This document shows, piece after piece, positions 35,209-44,221 of a DNA stretch of 64,000 nt. The stretch comes from Muribaculaceae bacterium (GTDB lineage: Bacteria; Bacteroidota; Bacteroidia; Bacteroidales; Muribaculaceae). Below the pieces are notes generated by a model. It saw only the letters and a program-made list of their open reading frames with translations, was not told the DNA's origin and made no database searches. The stretch is from positions 44,410-108,409 of the forward strand of contig JAGATX010000028.1 of assembly GCA_017621055.1 (NCBI GenBank), given 5' to 3'. The translations under genes and the position numbers were made by a program. The stretch's first letter is position 1, and each line of letters begins with the position of its first letter.

Positions 35209-36039
35209 TTATTCTTCGGCATTTTCGATACCACGGTATGCATCGGAGGCTTTTTTCACCGAACCGTGCATCAGCAGCAGGCGTTTGGCCTCGTCGTAAG
35301 GCAGCGACAGCTCTTCGACGAGCATGCGCGTGCCGCGATCCACGAGTTTGGCATTGGAGAGCTGCATGTTTACCATCTTGTTGCCTTTCACGCGGCCCAT
35401 CTTGATCATAACCGAAGTGGTGATCATGTTGCATATCATTTTCTGGCCTGTGCCGCTCTTCATTCGCGAGCTGCCGGTGACGTATTCCGGTCCTACTATC
35501 ATTTCTATGGCGATGTCGGCGGCTTTGCTCACGGGGGCGTCGGGGTTGGAGGTTATTGCGGCCGTGAGAATGCCGTTCTTGCGGCAGGTCTCGAGGGCGC
35601 CGATGACATAGGGCGTGGTTCCGGATGCCGCAATGCCTATGACGGTGTCTTTGTCGTTGATGCCGAAGACCTGAAGGTCTTTCCAGCCCTGTTCGGTGTT
35701 ATCTTCGGCATTTTCCACGGGGTTGCGCAGGGCGGTGTCGCCTCCGGCGATAAGCCCTATCACCCACGAGGGATCCATGCCGAATGTGGGGGGTATTTCT
35801 GAGGCATCGAGCACGCCCAGACGTCCGGAGGTGCCGGCGCCGATATAGAAGATGCGGCCGCCGCGTTTCATGCGGCCCACTATTTCGGTGACGAGTTTTT
35901 CGATAGCGGGAATGGCTTTTTCAACGGCGAAAGCCACCTTTTTGTCTTCGGTATTGATGTCGTGGAGAATTTCGCTCACGCTTTTTTTCTCCAGGTCATT
36001 GTAGAGCGAGGATTGCTCGCTGATTTTCACGAATGCCAT
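35209..36039 (-). CDS. murQ: N-acetylmuramic acid 6-phosphate etherase
   Basis: A 276-residue SIS-domain lyase. It cleaves the lactyl ether of MurNAc-6-phosphate to GlcNAc-6-phosphate and D-lactate. Family blocks are plain: FYIGAGTSGRLGVLDASE, PPTFGMDPSWVIGLIAGG, a second segment with NAEDNTEQGWKDLQ, IGIAASGTTPYVIGALE, and TGSSRMKSGTGQKMICNMIT. The catalytic Glu lies in the LDASEIPPT segment. It is slightly shorter than E. coli MurQ (about 298), as is usual in this phylum. It follows the kinase gene by 14 bp and precedes the SGNH gene by 1 bp. Confidence 0.97.
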   Translation of the reverse strand: MAFVKISEQSSLYNDLEKKSVSEILHDINTEDKKVAFAVEKAIPAIEKLVTEIVGRMKRGGRIFYIGAGTSGRLGVLDASEIPPTFGMDPSWVIGLIAGGDTALRNPVENAEDNTEQGWKDLQVFGINDKDTVIGIAASGTTPYVIGALETCRKNGILTAAITSNPDAPVSKAADIAIEMIVGPEYVTGSSRMKSGTGQKMICNMITTSVMIKMGRVKGNKMVNMQLSNAKLVDRGTRMLVEELSLPYDEAKRLLLMHGSVKKASDAYRGIENAEE

Positions 36040-36053
36040 ATGATTTCGGTTTG

Positions 36054-36905
36054 TTAGTTTTCGGAATGGAACTTGAGGAGACCGTCCATGGGGCTCTTCA
36101 GAATGGTGCCTATTTCAAGGCCGTTTGCAGCGGCGGCTTCTTCGAGGACGGGGCGGAAGAAGTGGGCGATGGAGCCTACGAAGTTTATCTTGTGGTTACG
36201 GGCGCCCTCGTACTGCAGGATGTTGCGCTTGAAGAAGGCCTTGAAAGAGCCGAGCACCATATCGTGGATTTCGGGCACGTCGATGTGCTTGTTGATGAAC
36301 GGCGTGACCGATGCCAGGAAGCGGTTTGCCTGCGGCTCGCGGTATACGCGGCGTATGATGTCGAGCAGCGACAGGTCGTATTCGGTGAGGAATTCGGCGG
36401 CCACTTCGGCGGGTATCTGTTTTTTGAGGACGTCGCCGAGGAAGAGCTTGCCGAGAACGGCGCCGCTGCCCTCGTCGCCGAGGATGTATCCCAGCGGCGA
36501 TACGTTGGCAACTATTCCTTTGCCGTCGTAGAGGCAGGAGTTGGAGCCGGTGCCCATGATGCAGGCTATGCCGGCATTGCGGCCGCACAGGGCGCGGGCG
36601 GCAGCGAGGAGGTCGCTGTAGACTTCCACCTTTGTTGCTGCGGGGATGTTGGCCTTAATAGCGGAGGCTACGTTGCCGCACACTTCGGCCGATATGCATC
36701 CGGCACCATAAAAGTAAACGGCGTCGATGTTGCCGGCCAGGGAGCCCAGCTCGGGTATTAGTTCTTCGTGAATGCGGCCTCGCATTTCTTCTTCGGTAAG
36801 CATCACGGCGTTCATGCCGAGGGTGAACACCTGCTTTTCCACTTTGTTTTTATCGAGTACGCACCAGTCGATTTTGGTGCTCCCGCAATCTGCTATCAGT
36901 ATCAT
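36054..36905 (-). CDS. BadF/BadG-family amino-sugar kinase (MurK-like)
   Basis: A 283-residue ASKHA-fold kinase of the BcrAD/BadF family, which includes GlcNAc kinases and the MurNAc/GlcNAc kinase MurK. The phosphate-1 loop is LIADCGSTKIDW. Phosphate-2 and adenosine motifs are IACIMGTGSNSCLYDG and PLGYILGDEGSGAVLG, and KINFVGSIAHFFRPVL lies near the C-terminus. It overlaps the acyltransferase gene by 4 bp and precedes murQ by 14 bp. That adjacency makes phosphorylation of MurNAc, giving the MurQ substrate, the most likely role; GlcNAc may be used too. Sequence alone does not fix the sugar. Confidence 0.87.
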   Translation of the reverse strand: MILIADCGSTKIDWCVLDKNKVEKQVFTLGMNAVMLTEEEMRGRIHEELIPELGSLAGNIDAVYFYGAGCISAEVCGNVASAIKANIPAATKVEVYSDLLAAARALCGRNAGIACIMGTGSNSCLYDGKGIVANVSPLGYILGDEGSGAVLGKLFLGDVLKKQIPAEVAAEFLTEYDLSLLDIIRRVYREPQANRFLASVTPFINKHIDVPEIHDMVLGSFKAFFKRNILQYEGARNHKINFVGSIAHFFRPVLEEAAAANGLEIGTILKSPMDGLLKFHSEN

Positions 36906-38074
36906 ATCTTAATGTATATTTTGTTTTTATATAGAATGAGGCCCACAAGCCAGTTGATTGCTACAAAAAGAATTGCAAAGAGGAGAGAAGCGAGGGTAGC
37001 GTCGCCGCCGCACAGAGGCATAAGAGCGTCGGTGTACACCAGCCCCTTGATGGAGGTGCCTCCGATCTTGACAGTGCCTATCACTATGGAAAGCACAGCG
37101 CCGAGGCAGTAGAGGAACAGCGGATTGATGCCGAACACCTCGAAGAAACGGCACCAGCGGCGATGGCCGCGGATATCGATAATCCATATCAGGAGAGCCA
37201 GGAAACTCGAGGCCAGGCCGCAGGTGGTGAGCACGAAGGTGGGCGACCATATCTTTTTGTTTATAGGCAGCCCGAAGTCGAGGAGGAAGCCGGCGAAGGT
37301 GAGGATGGTGCCGACAATGAATAGACGGGCGATGCGCACGGTGTTGTCCTTGGTTCCGAGCAGGAGCATGCCGCACATATAGCCGATGAGCATATGGGCA
37401 ATGGATGGCAACGTGCTCAGCAGGCCTTCCGGGTCGAATTTGAGCGATACGCCGTCGATAGTGTCGCGGTACATGTGGTCTGCGCCGAGCACCTTGTGGT
37501 CCACGATGCTGATGACGTTGGTGTCAGAGAAGGCAAAACCGTTGCCTAACAGGAGAATGACGGTGTAGATCACCAGCATTGCGGCAATCACCCACGGCAG
37601 CGCGCGCGTGCTGAACGTCAGCGCCAGCAGCGAGCCTATGCCGTAGCAGAGGGCCAGGCGCGGCATTACGCCGAGGATGCGTATATGGTCGAAGTTAAAG
37701 ACGGCCTCCGAGAAGGTGGCGTCGCTGAGGATGCCCCGCATGAACAGACCGAACCAGGCGATGGCAAGACCGATGGCGAAAATAACGAGGGTGCGCACGC
37801 ATATTTTGGCAATGGCGCGCCCGCTGAATTCGTAGTTGTATTTGCGGAGCGAAAAATAGGTGGAGACACCCATTATGAACATGAAGAAAGGAAATACCAG
37901 GTCGGTGGGAGTGAGGCCGTTCCAGGCGGCATGCTCCAGCGGGGCGTAGATGTGCCCCCATGAACCGGGATTGTTCACCAGGATCATGCCGGCGATGGTG
38001 ATGCCGCGCAGTATGTCGAGCGCCAGCAGGCGCTTTGGGCGCGGTTTCTCAGCAAGTGTGGTGTGTTCGGTCAT
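36902..38074 (-). CDS. HGSNAT/NagX-like membrane acyltransferase (DUF5009-type)
   Basis: A 390-residue polytopic membrane protein with about ten hydrophobic segments. It begins KRLLALDILRGITIAGMILVNN, the signature of the heparan-alpha-glucosaminide N-acetyltransferase-like/NagX family. Further blocks are LTPTDLVFPFFMFIMGVS, the conserved His in NFDHIRILGVMPRLALCYG, and FGINPLFLYCLGAVLS. Human HGSNAT acetylates glucosamine across a membrane; bacterial NagX-like proteins occur in amino-sugar loci. Here it is placed between the dehydrogenase and the kinase, overlapping the latter by 4 bp. Transmembrane acetylation of an amino sugar is inferred. Confidence 0.82.
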   Translation of the reverse strand: MTEHTTLAEKPRPKRLLALDILRGITIAGMILVNNPGSWGHIYAPLEHAAWNGLTPTDLVFPFFMFIMGVSTYFSLRKYNYEFSGRAIAKICVRTLVIFAIGLAIAWFGLFMRGILSDATFSEAVFNFDHIRILGVMPRLALCYGIGSLLALTFSTRALPWVIAAMLVIYTVILLLGNGFAFSDTNVISIVDHKVLGADHMYRDTIDGVSLKFDPEGLLSTLPSIAHMLIGYMCGMLLLGTKDNTVRIARLFIVGTILTFAGFLLDFGLPINKKIWSPTFVLTTCGLASSFLALLIWIIDIRGHRRWCRFFEVFGINPLFLYCLGAVLSIVIGTVKIGGTSIKGLVYTDALMPLCGGDATLASLLFAILFVAINWLVGLILYKNKIYIKI

Positions 38075-38113
38075 CAGCGGGAAAATGTGTTTCGAAAGGT
38101 TGATTTATAGAGT

Positions 38114-40948
38114 TTATTGTGGTTTGCCGGTTTCCGGCTTTGCCGTGGAGCACTCGTCCACGAGATAGGCTATCGACTTGTAGGGTATGCCGCCGTTGGT
38201 TGTCAGGCCTATCTCGCATGTGCGCGAGTTGGAATAGCCTTCGACAGCGCCGGCGGCCTCGAGGGCCGGTCTGAGTTTGCGCAGTCCCCACGCGTTGAGT
38301 TCGGGATGGGTAAAACCCTTGTCGCCGGCAAAGCCGCAACAGCCGACCTCGGCGGGCACGGTGACATGCGACGAGCATAACGATGCCAGCCGCACTATTT
38401 TGGAGGCCAGCCCCATACGTCGGCTCGAGCAGGTGATGTGCACGGCTATGGGCTTGTCGCATCGCGTGATGTTGAGATACGGAACCAGGTAGTCGAGGAT
38501 AAATTCCGCCGGCTCGTGGAGCGTGAGCTTCTTTATATGGTCGCGCATACGGTGCAGACATGGACTCTGGTCGCAGACGATAGGAATTTTTCCGCCTTCG
38601 GAGGCCACTGCGAGCGCCGCCTCGAGTTCGGCGGTCTTGGCGTCGGCAATGTCGGGCATGCCCTTGCTCTCCCATATCATGCCGCAGCACAGATTTTCCA
38701 TTCCGGCGGGAAAAATCACTTCGTAGCCGGCTTTCTGGCAAAGGCGGACAAAGACATCTGCAAGAGGTTCGACTTTTTTGCCGTCTTCCTCGGAGACGCC
38801 CATAGTGCGGTTGAGGCACGAAGGGAAGTATACCACTCTGCGCGGCCCTTGGGGTTCAGGAATTGCGTGAAGATGCGACGGATTGAAAGGTTTTGGCAGC
38901 GAGGGCGTCCACAGCGGCAAGCCTACTTTGTGAAGCCCTTTGCCTACGACGGTCACGCCCTTGTCGCCCAGCACTTTGTGGGCTACATTGGCGCAGCCGA
39001 GCGCTACGCGCAGCCCCTTGCTGACGGTCGAAAGGTGATGAGCCGTCCAGTTGCCGATTTTGTGGCCGGTCTTGCCCATTTCGCGTTCGCGCACATTGTG
39101 GATAAGGTCGGCGGTATTGATTTTCATGGGGCACGAGGTGCTGCACAGACCGTCGCCGGCGCATGTCTCGTTGCCGTAGTACCGGAATTCGCGTATGAGC
39201 TCGGCAAGGCGGTCGGAATCTTCGCCGGAGCGCTGCAGACGCGCTATCTCGCGGCTTGCCACAATGCGCTGGCGTGCCGACATGGTCAGGCCACAGCTCA
39301 CGCAGTTCACCTCGCAGAAGCCGCACTCTATGCAGCGGTCTACGTGCGGGTCGCACAGTGGCAGCGGTTTCATCCCGCGGATAAAGCACTCGGGGTCATC
39401 GTTGAAGATAACACCCGGATTGAGGATGTTGCCGGGGTCGAAAATCGACTTTATGCGCTTCATCATGTTCCAGGCCTTCGGACCCCATTCGGCTTCGACG
39501 AACGGCGCCATATTGCGGCCGGTGCCGTGTTCGGCCTTGAGCGAGCCGTTGTATTTGCCGACCACCAGCTCGTCGATTTTGAGCATGAGATTGCGGTATT
39601 TGTCGATGTCGGCCTGAGTTTCGAAACCCTGGGAAATGACGAAGTGATAGTTTCCGGCCAGAGCGTGACCGTAGATGCATGCATCGTCGTAGCCGCAGTC
39701 CTCCAGCAGTCTGGAGAGCTCGACGGTGGCGCTGGGAAGGTCGTCGATGTGGAATGCTATGTCCTCGATGAGCGCTGTGGTGCCCAAGGGGCGGGTTCCG
39801 CCGACAGCGGGGAACACACCCGAGCGCATCAGCCACCAGGCGGCAACGGTCTCGGGATCCGACGAGAACACGGCGGGGCGGAACAGGTGGTAGCGGTTCA
39901 GCACGGTCAGCGTGGCCTTTTCCTGGGCTTCCATATCGGCGGCACTGAATGCCTCGACCTGAAGGAGCAGAGCGGTGAGCCCTTCGCCGGTGGTGTCGTG
40001 GACGGATGCCAGCGATTTTTTGTCGAGCATCTCGCAGGCGGCTACGGGAGCCTCCTTGCGCAGTGCCACCACTGCGCGGCACGCCTCGGCCATATCGTCG
40101 AAGTACACCATTGCCGAGGCAGTGTAGGGCTTTGCCTCGGCGGTGTTGAAGCTTATCTCGCTGATGAACGCCAAGGTGCCCTCGCTGCCAACCATGCAGT
40201 GGGCGATGATGTCGAACGGATTTTCGAACAGCACGAAAGGCAGCAGGTTCAGCCCCGTCACGTTCTTGATGGAGTATTTGTGATAAATGAGTTCGGTGAG
40301 TTCGGTGTCGTCGTTGATTTCCTGACGGAGGGTCTCTATGGCGCTGACAAACTCGGGATGGCTCTGTCGGAAAGCGGCGCACGATTTGTCATCGCCGGTA
40401 TCGAGTACGGTGCCGTCGGCGAGCACTATGCGGATGGAGCGCAGCACGCGGTCGCTGTTGGCGTGCGTGCCGCACTTCATGCCGGAGGCGTTATTGGCGA
40501 CAATGCCGCCGACCATGGCGCTTTTCTTGGATGCGGGATCGGGAGGGAACACACGCCCGAAAGGCTCCAGAATTTCGCCGATGCGAGCTCCTATGATACC
40601 GGGCTGGACGGCAATGCCGTGGGCGTGAGGGTCGAGCAGACGGTATTTTTCCCAGTATTTCCCGGCTACCACGAGGATGGAATCGGAGATGGCCTGTCCG
40701 GAGAGCGACGTGCCGGCGGCTCGGAAAGTGACGGGCAGCTGCAGCCGCGAGGCGGCACGCAGTATCGCCACAATTTCCTCTTCGTTGGCGGCGCGCACCA
40801 CCACTTTGGGCAAAAGACGGTAAAAACCGGCGTCGGTGCCCCATGCCAGGCACCGCAAAGCGTCGGTGTATATCCTCTTGCGGTCCACGGTGCGGCTGAT
40901 GTCGTCGATGAACCGGCGGTATTTAGGGTCAAGCGCGGTATTGCTCAT
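38114..40948 (-). CDS. FAD- and Fe-S-containing D-lactate-type dehydrogenase
   Basis: A 944-residue GlcD-GlpC fusion. The N-terminal FAD_binding_4 domain has VTFRAAGTSLSGQA (residues 74-86) and VGGIVANNASGMKCG. The FAD-oxidase C-terminal domain includes MVGSEGTLAFISEISF and KAEHGTGRNMAPFVE. Two ferredoxin-like Cys clusters follow (CIECGFCEVNCVSCG and CAGDGLCSTSCPM). Two CCG domains close it (ENLCCGMIW; EVGCCGFAGDKGF). This architecture is that of membrane-associated D-lactate/2-hydroxyacid dehydrogenases that feed electrons to quinone. Its place among namZ, kinase and murQ genes points to the D-lactate released by MurQ as substrate. It starts 10 bp after a terminator-like hairpin. Confidence 0.88.
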   Translation of the reverse strand: MSNTALDPKYRRFIDDISRTVDRKRIYTDALRCLAWGTDAGFYRLLPKVVVRAANEEEIVAILRAASRLQLPVTFRAAGTSLSGQAISDSILVVAGKYWEKYRLLDPHAHGIAVQPGIIGARIGEILEPFGRVFPPDPASKKSAMVGGIVANNASGMKCGTHANSDRVLRSIRIVLADGTVLDTGDDKSCAAFRQSHPEFVSAIETLRQEINDDTELTELIYHKYSIKNVTGLNLLPFVLFENPFDIIAHCMVGSEGTLAFISEISFNTAEAKPYTASAMVYFDDMAEACRAVVALRKEAPVAACEMLDKKSLASVHDTTGEGLTALLLQVEAFSAADMEAQEKATLTVLNRYHLFRPAVFSSDPETVAAWWLMRSGVFPAVGGTRPLGTTALIEDIAFHIDDLPSATVELSRLLEDCGYDDACIYGHALAGNYHFVISQGFETQADIDKYRNLMLKIDELVVGKYNGSLKAEHGTGRNMAPFVEAEWGPKAWNMMKRIKSIFDPGNILNPGVIFNDDPECFIRGMKPLPLCDPHVDRCIECGFCEVNCVSCGLTMSARQRIVASREIARLQRSGEDSDRLAELIREFRYYGNETCAGDGLCSTSCPMKINTADLIHNVREREMGKTGHKIGNWTAHHLSTVSKGLRVALGCANVAHKVLGDKGVTVVGKGLHKVGLPLWTPSLPKPFNPSHLHAIPEPQGPRRVVYFPSCLNRTMGVSEEDGKKVEPLADVFVRLCQKAGYEVIFPAGMENLCCGMIWESKGMPDIADAKTAELEAALAVASEGGKIPIVCDQSPCLHRMRDHIKKLTLHEPAEFILDYLVPYLNITRCDKPIAVHITCSSRRMGLASKIVRLASLCSSHVTVPAEVGCCGFAGDKGFTHPELNAWGLRKLRPALEAAGAVEGYSNSRTCEIGLTTNGGIPYKSIAYLVDECSTAKPETGKPQ

Positions 40949-40956
40949 TTATCTGA

Positions 40957-41002
40957 CAAAAAGATATGGCCGGCGACATGCCGTGCGGCTGTCGCCGGCC
41001 AT
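40957..41002 (-). terminator. Terminator-like hairpin between the namZ-like and dehydrogenase genes
   Basis: ATGGCCGGCGACA (40966-40978) pairs perfectly with TGTCGCCGGCCAT (40990-41002), a 13-bp stem with an 11-nt loop. On the minus strand it is followed by TATCTTTTTG. The stem begins 6 bp past the namZ-like stop, and the dehydrogenase ATG lies 10 bp past the T-run. No complete promoter is seen between hairpin and ATG, so this may be a partial terminator, attenuator or mRNA-stabilising element inside the cluster. Confidence 0.72.
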
Positions 41003-41007
41003 GGTGG

Positions 41008-42237
41008 TTATTCGTAGAGATGATAGGGTGCTGAAGCGGCGCGGAAGTTGTCGGCGTCCTTGTTCCAGTAGTCGATGATGTCGGCCACACGGTAGTTCTC
41101 ACCGAAGCGGCGGCGTATCTCGCGGCTGCCGGTGACTTTGTCGAACATCTTGAGGCGTGCTGCCGGCGCTACATCAAAGGCTTTGTGGTCGGGGTACATC
41201 TGCGCCAGTTCCTCCATGACATAGAACTGAGTCAGCGACAGCGGCGCAACATTCTTGTCCGTTACATAGAACTCCACGCCGGCGAGGTCCTCGCCCTTGC
41301 CGAAGGCATAGAACGGCTTGATGTGGATGGGCCGGAACATGAGGCCGGGAATATTGCGGGCGTTGAGGCGGCGGGCAAGATCCTCGCCGTCAACCCAGCT
41401 GGCACAGAAGAGTTTGAACGGTTCGGTGTAGCCCACGCCTATGTTCATATAGTCCAGTTCGCCAAGGATGCCGCTCATGGGGTAGTATATACTCGTTTCG
41501 GGCACGGGCATGTGGGGTGAGGGGAGAACCCACGGCATGCCGGTGGCGCGGAAGTCCATGCTGCGGTTGTAGCCCTCCATCGGCACTACGGTGAGGTCGC
41601 ATTTCACGCCGTTCTCGAGCAGGCCTTCCTCGTTGAGGTAGCGGGCGAGCTCGCCGGGCGTCAGGCCGTAGAGGTAAGGGATGGGGAACTGGCTGACGAA
41701 CGATACGCAGCTGTCCTCCACCAGGTTGCCTTCAACGATATCGCCACCGATGGGGTTGGGGCGGTCGAGAACCATGAACTTCTTGCCCTGCTCGGCGCAG
41801 GCCTCCATTGCCACACCCATGGTGGAGATGAAGGTGAACGAGCGGCAGCCGTTGTCCTGAATGTCGTAGACAAGCACGTCGATGGAATCGAGCATTTCGG
41901 GGGTGGGCTTGCGTGTGGCGCCGTAGATGGAATATACGGTCACGCCCGTGGCCGGGTCGACGTACGTGCTCACATGGTCGCCGGCGTGGACGTCGCCGCG
42001 CACGCCGTGTTCGGGCGAGTAGAGCCCCTTGAGTTCTACCTCGGGAGCTTCGGCAAGGATGTCGATTGTGCTCTTGAGGTTGTTGTCCACGCCCGTGGGG
42101 TTGGTGATCAGACCCACGCGCATGCCGCGCAGGCCCTCGAAATTGCGGTCGCGCAGAACCTCGATGCCGGGCTTCACCTGGGCGAGGGCTGCCGTGGCCG
42201 TGAGTGCGGCGATGGCCGCTATTATTGTCTTTTTCAT
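41008..42237 (-). CDS. namZ: NamZ-like exo-beta-N-acetylmuramidase (DUF1343, YbbC family)
   Basis: A 409-residue exported protein with a signal peptide (MKKTIIAAIAALTATAALAQ). Family blocks include LRGMRVGLITNPTGVDNN, LKGLYSPEHGVRGDVHAGDH, VLVYDIQDNGCRSFTFISTM, VLDRPNPIGGDIVEGN and LPSPHMPVPETSIYYPM. YbbC/NamZ enzymes release MurNAc from the non-reducing end of peptidoglycan fragments. The ATG at 42237 overlaps the ampG stop as ATGA and places the signal peptide correctly. The product would feed the kinase and MurQ encoded downstream. Confidence 0.9.
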   Translation of the reverse strand: MKKTIIAAIAALTATAALAQVKPGIEVLRDRNFEGLRGMRVGLITNPTGVDNNLKSTIDILAEAPEVELKGLYSPEHGVRGDVHAGDHVSTYVDPATGVTVYSIYGATRKPTPEMLDSIDVLVYDIQDNGCRSFTFISTMGVAMEACAEQGKKFMVLDRPNPIGGDIVEGNLVEDSCVSFVSQFPIPYLYGLTPGELARYLNEEGLLENGVKCDLTVVPMEGYNRSMDFRATGMPWVLPSPHMPVPETSIYYPMSGILGELDYMNIGVGYTEPFKLFCASWVDGEDLARRLNARNIPGLMFRPIHIKPFYAFGKGEDLAGVEFYVTDKNVAPLSLTQFYVMEELAQMYPDHKAFDVAPAARLKMFDKVTGSREIRRRFGENYRVADIIDYWNKDADNFRAASAPYHLYE

Positions 42238-44210
42238 TCTACCTGGTTGTCTTCGGTTATACTTTCTTCGGCGACCTTCTGCTCGGTGGTCTGTTTCTTG
42301 CCGTAGTTGGGGTTCACCTTGATCAGCGAGGTCACAAGCCATGTTGCCACGCAGCACAGCAGCGTCCAGATGAAGAAGTGGTTATAGCCCACCAGTTCCT
42401 GGAGCCAGCCGGACCACATGCCGGGTATCATCATGCCCAGTGCCATGAAGGCCGTGCAGATGGCATAGTGCGAGGTTTTGTAGGGTCCGTCGGCGAAGTA
42501 CATCATATACAGCATGAAGGCTGTGAAGCCGAAACCGTAGCCGAACTGATCCACGAACATGCCGGCACAGATCGATACCATGCCTGTGATGGTCGACGGG
42601 TCGGGCTGGAAAGCGCTCAGGAGGATGTATACCAGCGAGTTGAGAGATATGCTGAGGGCCATGGGCCACAGCCATTTGCGCAGACCGCCGCGCGAGGCGC
42701 AGATACCGCCTATGATGCCGCCGATGGTGAGTGCTATGATGCCTATGGTGCCGTAGACCAGACCTACCTGGCCTGTGGTGAGACCCAGACCGCCTTTGTC
42801 CACGGGGTCGAGGAAGAACGGGTTGATGATCTTTATGAGCTGAGCCTCGGGCAGGCGGTAGAGGAGCATGAACGCCATGGCAACCCATATCTGCTTCTTC
42901 TGGAAGAAGGTCTTGAAGGTATCGATAAATCCGGTGGCGATTTCGCGGGCTGAGGTCTTGTCGCCCTGCTGTATGCTGTGGTCGTTGGCCGAGCGGGGCA
43001 GCACGAAGCTGTGGTAGATGGCCACGCTGAGGAAGAACACAGACAGGACGATAAACACGATAGTCCATGCCAGCGGAATGTTGCCGGATGTGCCCTGGAA
43101 CTGGGCTTCCGTGCGGCTCTGAATCTTGCTGTCGGCCTCGAAATAGAGATAAGCCGTCTTGTTCCAGTTCTCGCTGTTGAACACAAAGCGTGTGGAGAGC
43201 TTGTTCTGCTCGAGCTTGATGCTCTGGTCGCCGTTTTTATAGGTTACAATGAGGATGCGGTCCTCGCCGGGGGCGGGCTGGCGGCTGAGGGTGACGCCGA
43301 CGATGGCGAAATTGTTGTGGAGGGCGCGGGCTTCGGCGCGTTCTTCGCCGAAAGTATCCTTTATCCACTGCTCGAAGCCGTTGAGACCCTGTTCAGGCGT
43401 TACGGCCTCGCCGCTCTCAGCCACTTCGGCACGTTCTTCAGCGACGAAGCCGTTGGCGGCGTTGAGGGTGCGGATGCTGTCCATCATCATTGCCGAGTAT
43501 GCGTCGAACGGCATGGTTCCGCTGGCGGCATCTACCGTTTCGGGAGCCACGGTGCCCATCTCGACGAGGTCGGTGGTGAACACGAACTGCTCGGCGGCTG
43601 TCTGGTCGGCAGTGAGGGTTATTGCCGGAGGTATCTGATGATATCCCTGCAACGCATTGACCTCAATTGCCGGATTGGCCTCCACGCGCGTGAACGCCGG
43701 ATCGAGACCCGTGTTGGACTCAATCATGCCGGCGATAATCACCAGCAGACCCTGGCCCACGATGGTGGCCACGCGGTAGAACGTGGAACGGATGCCCACA
43801 TAAGCAGCCTGCTGGTGTTCCTCCAGCGCTATCATGTAGAAACCGTCGGAGGCTATGTCGTGAGTGGCCGAGGCAAAGCCCACGAGCCAGAATATGGCCA
43901 GTGTGAGCTGGAAGAACACCGGCGTGGGTATGGAGAATGCCACAGCGGCGAGGCCGAAGCCTATGATCCACTGCATCAGCAGCGTCCACCAGCGTTTTGT
44001 CTTGATGATGTCAACAAAGGGGCTCCAGAAGGGCTTGATGACCCAGGGGAGGTAGAGCCAGCCGGTGTAGAGGGCAATGTCGGTGTTGGAAATACCCAGA
44101 CGCTTGTACATTATCACCGTGATGACGTTGACGGCAACGTACGGCAAGCCCTGTGCGAAGTAAAGGGTGGGTATCCAGGCCCATGGATTGCGTTTTTTTA
44201 CTTTTTCCAT
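42234..44210 (-). CDS. ampG: AmpG-like muropeptide permease with large inserted domain
   Basis: A 658-residue MFS protein. It starts with TLYFAQGLPYVAVNVITVIM, the AmpG-type beginning, then LYLPWVIKPFWSPFVDIIK and FASATHDIASDGFYMIAL. AmpG imports GlcNAc-anhydroMurNAc peptides. Typical lengths are about 430-490 residues; the excess is a hydrophilic stretch of some 210 residues (about 165-375) between TM5 and TM6, which the positive-inside reading puts in the periplasm. It contains beta-like segments (VGVTLSRQPAPGEDRILIVT, LEQNKLSTRFVFNSENWNK). The ATG at 44210 is 11 bp past the SpoIID stop; a TTG five codons earlier is less likely. It is coupled to namZ by ATGA. Confidence 0.87.
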   Translation of the reverse strand: MEKVKKRNPWAWIPTLYFAQGLPYVAVNVITVIMYKRLGISNTDIALYTGWLYLPWVIKPFWSPFVDIIKTKRWWTLLMQWIIGFGLAAVAFSIPTPVFFQLTLAIFWLVGFASATHDIASDGFYMIALEEHQQAAYVGIRSTFYRVATIVGQGLLVIIAGMIESNTGLDPAFTRVEANPAIEVNALQGYHQIPPAITLTADQTAAEQFVFTTDLVEMGTVAPETVDAASGTMPFDAYSAMMMDSIRTLNAANGFVAEERAEVAESGEAVTPEQGLNGFEQWIKDTFGEERAEARALHNNFAIVGVTLSRQPAPGEDRILIVTYKNGDQSIKLEQNKLSTRFVFNSENWNKTAYLYFEADSKIQSRTEAQFQGTSGNIPLAWTIVFIVLSVFFLSVAIYHSFVLPRSANDHSIQQGDKTSAREIATGFIDTFKTFFQKKQIWVAMAFMLLYRLPEAQLIKIINPFFLDPVDKGGLGLTTGQVGLVYGTIGIIALTIGGIIGGICASRGGLRKWLWPMALSISLNSLVYILLSAFQPDPSTITGMVSICAGMFVDQFGYGFGFTAFMLYMMYFADGPYKTSHYAICTAFMALGMMIPGMWSGWLQELVGYNHFFIWTLLCCVATWLVTSLIKVNPNYGKKQTTEQKVAEESITEDNQVE

Positions 44211-44221
44211 TGGTATTAAGG

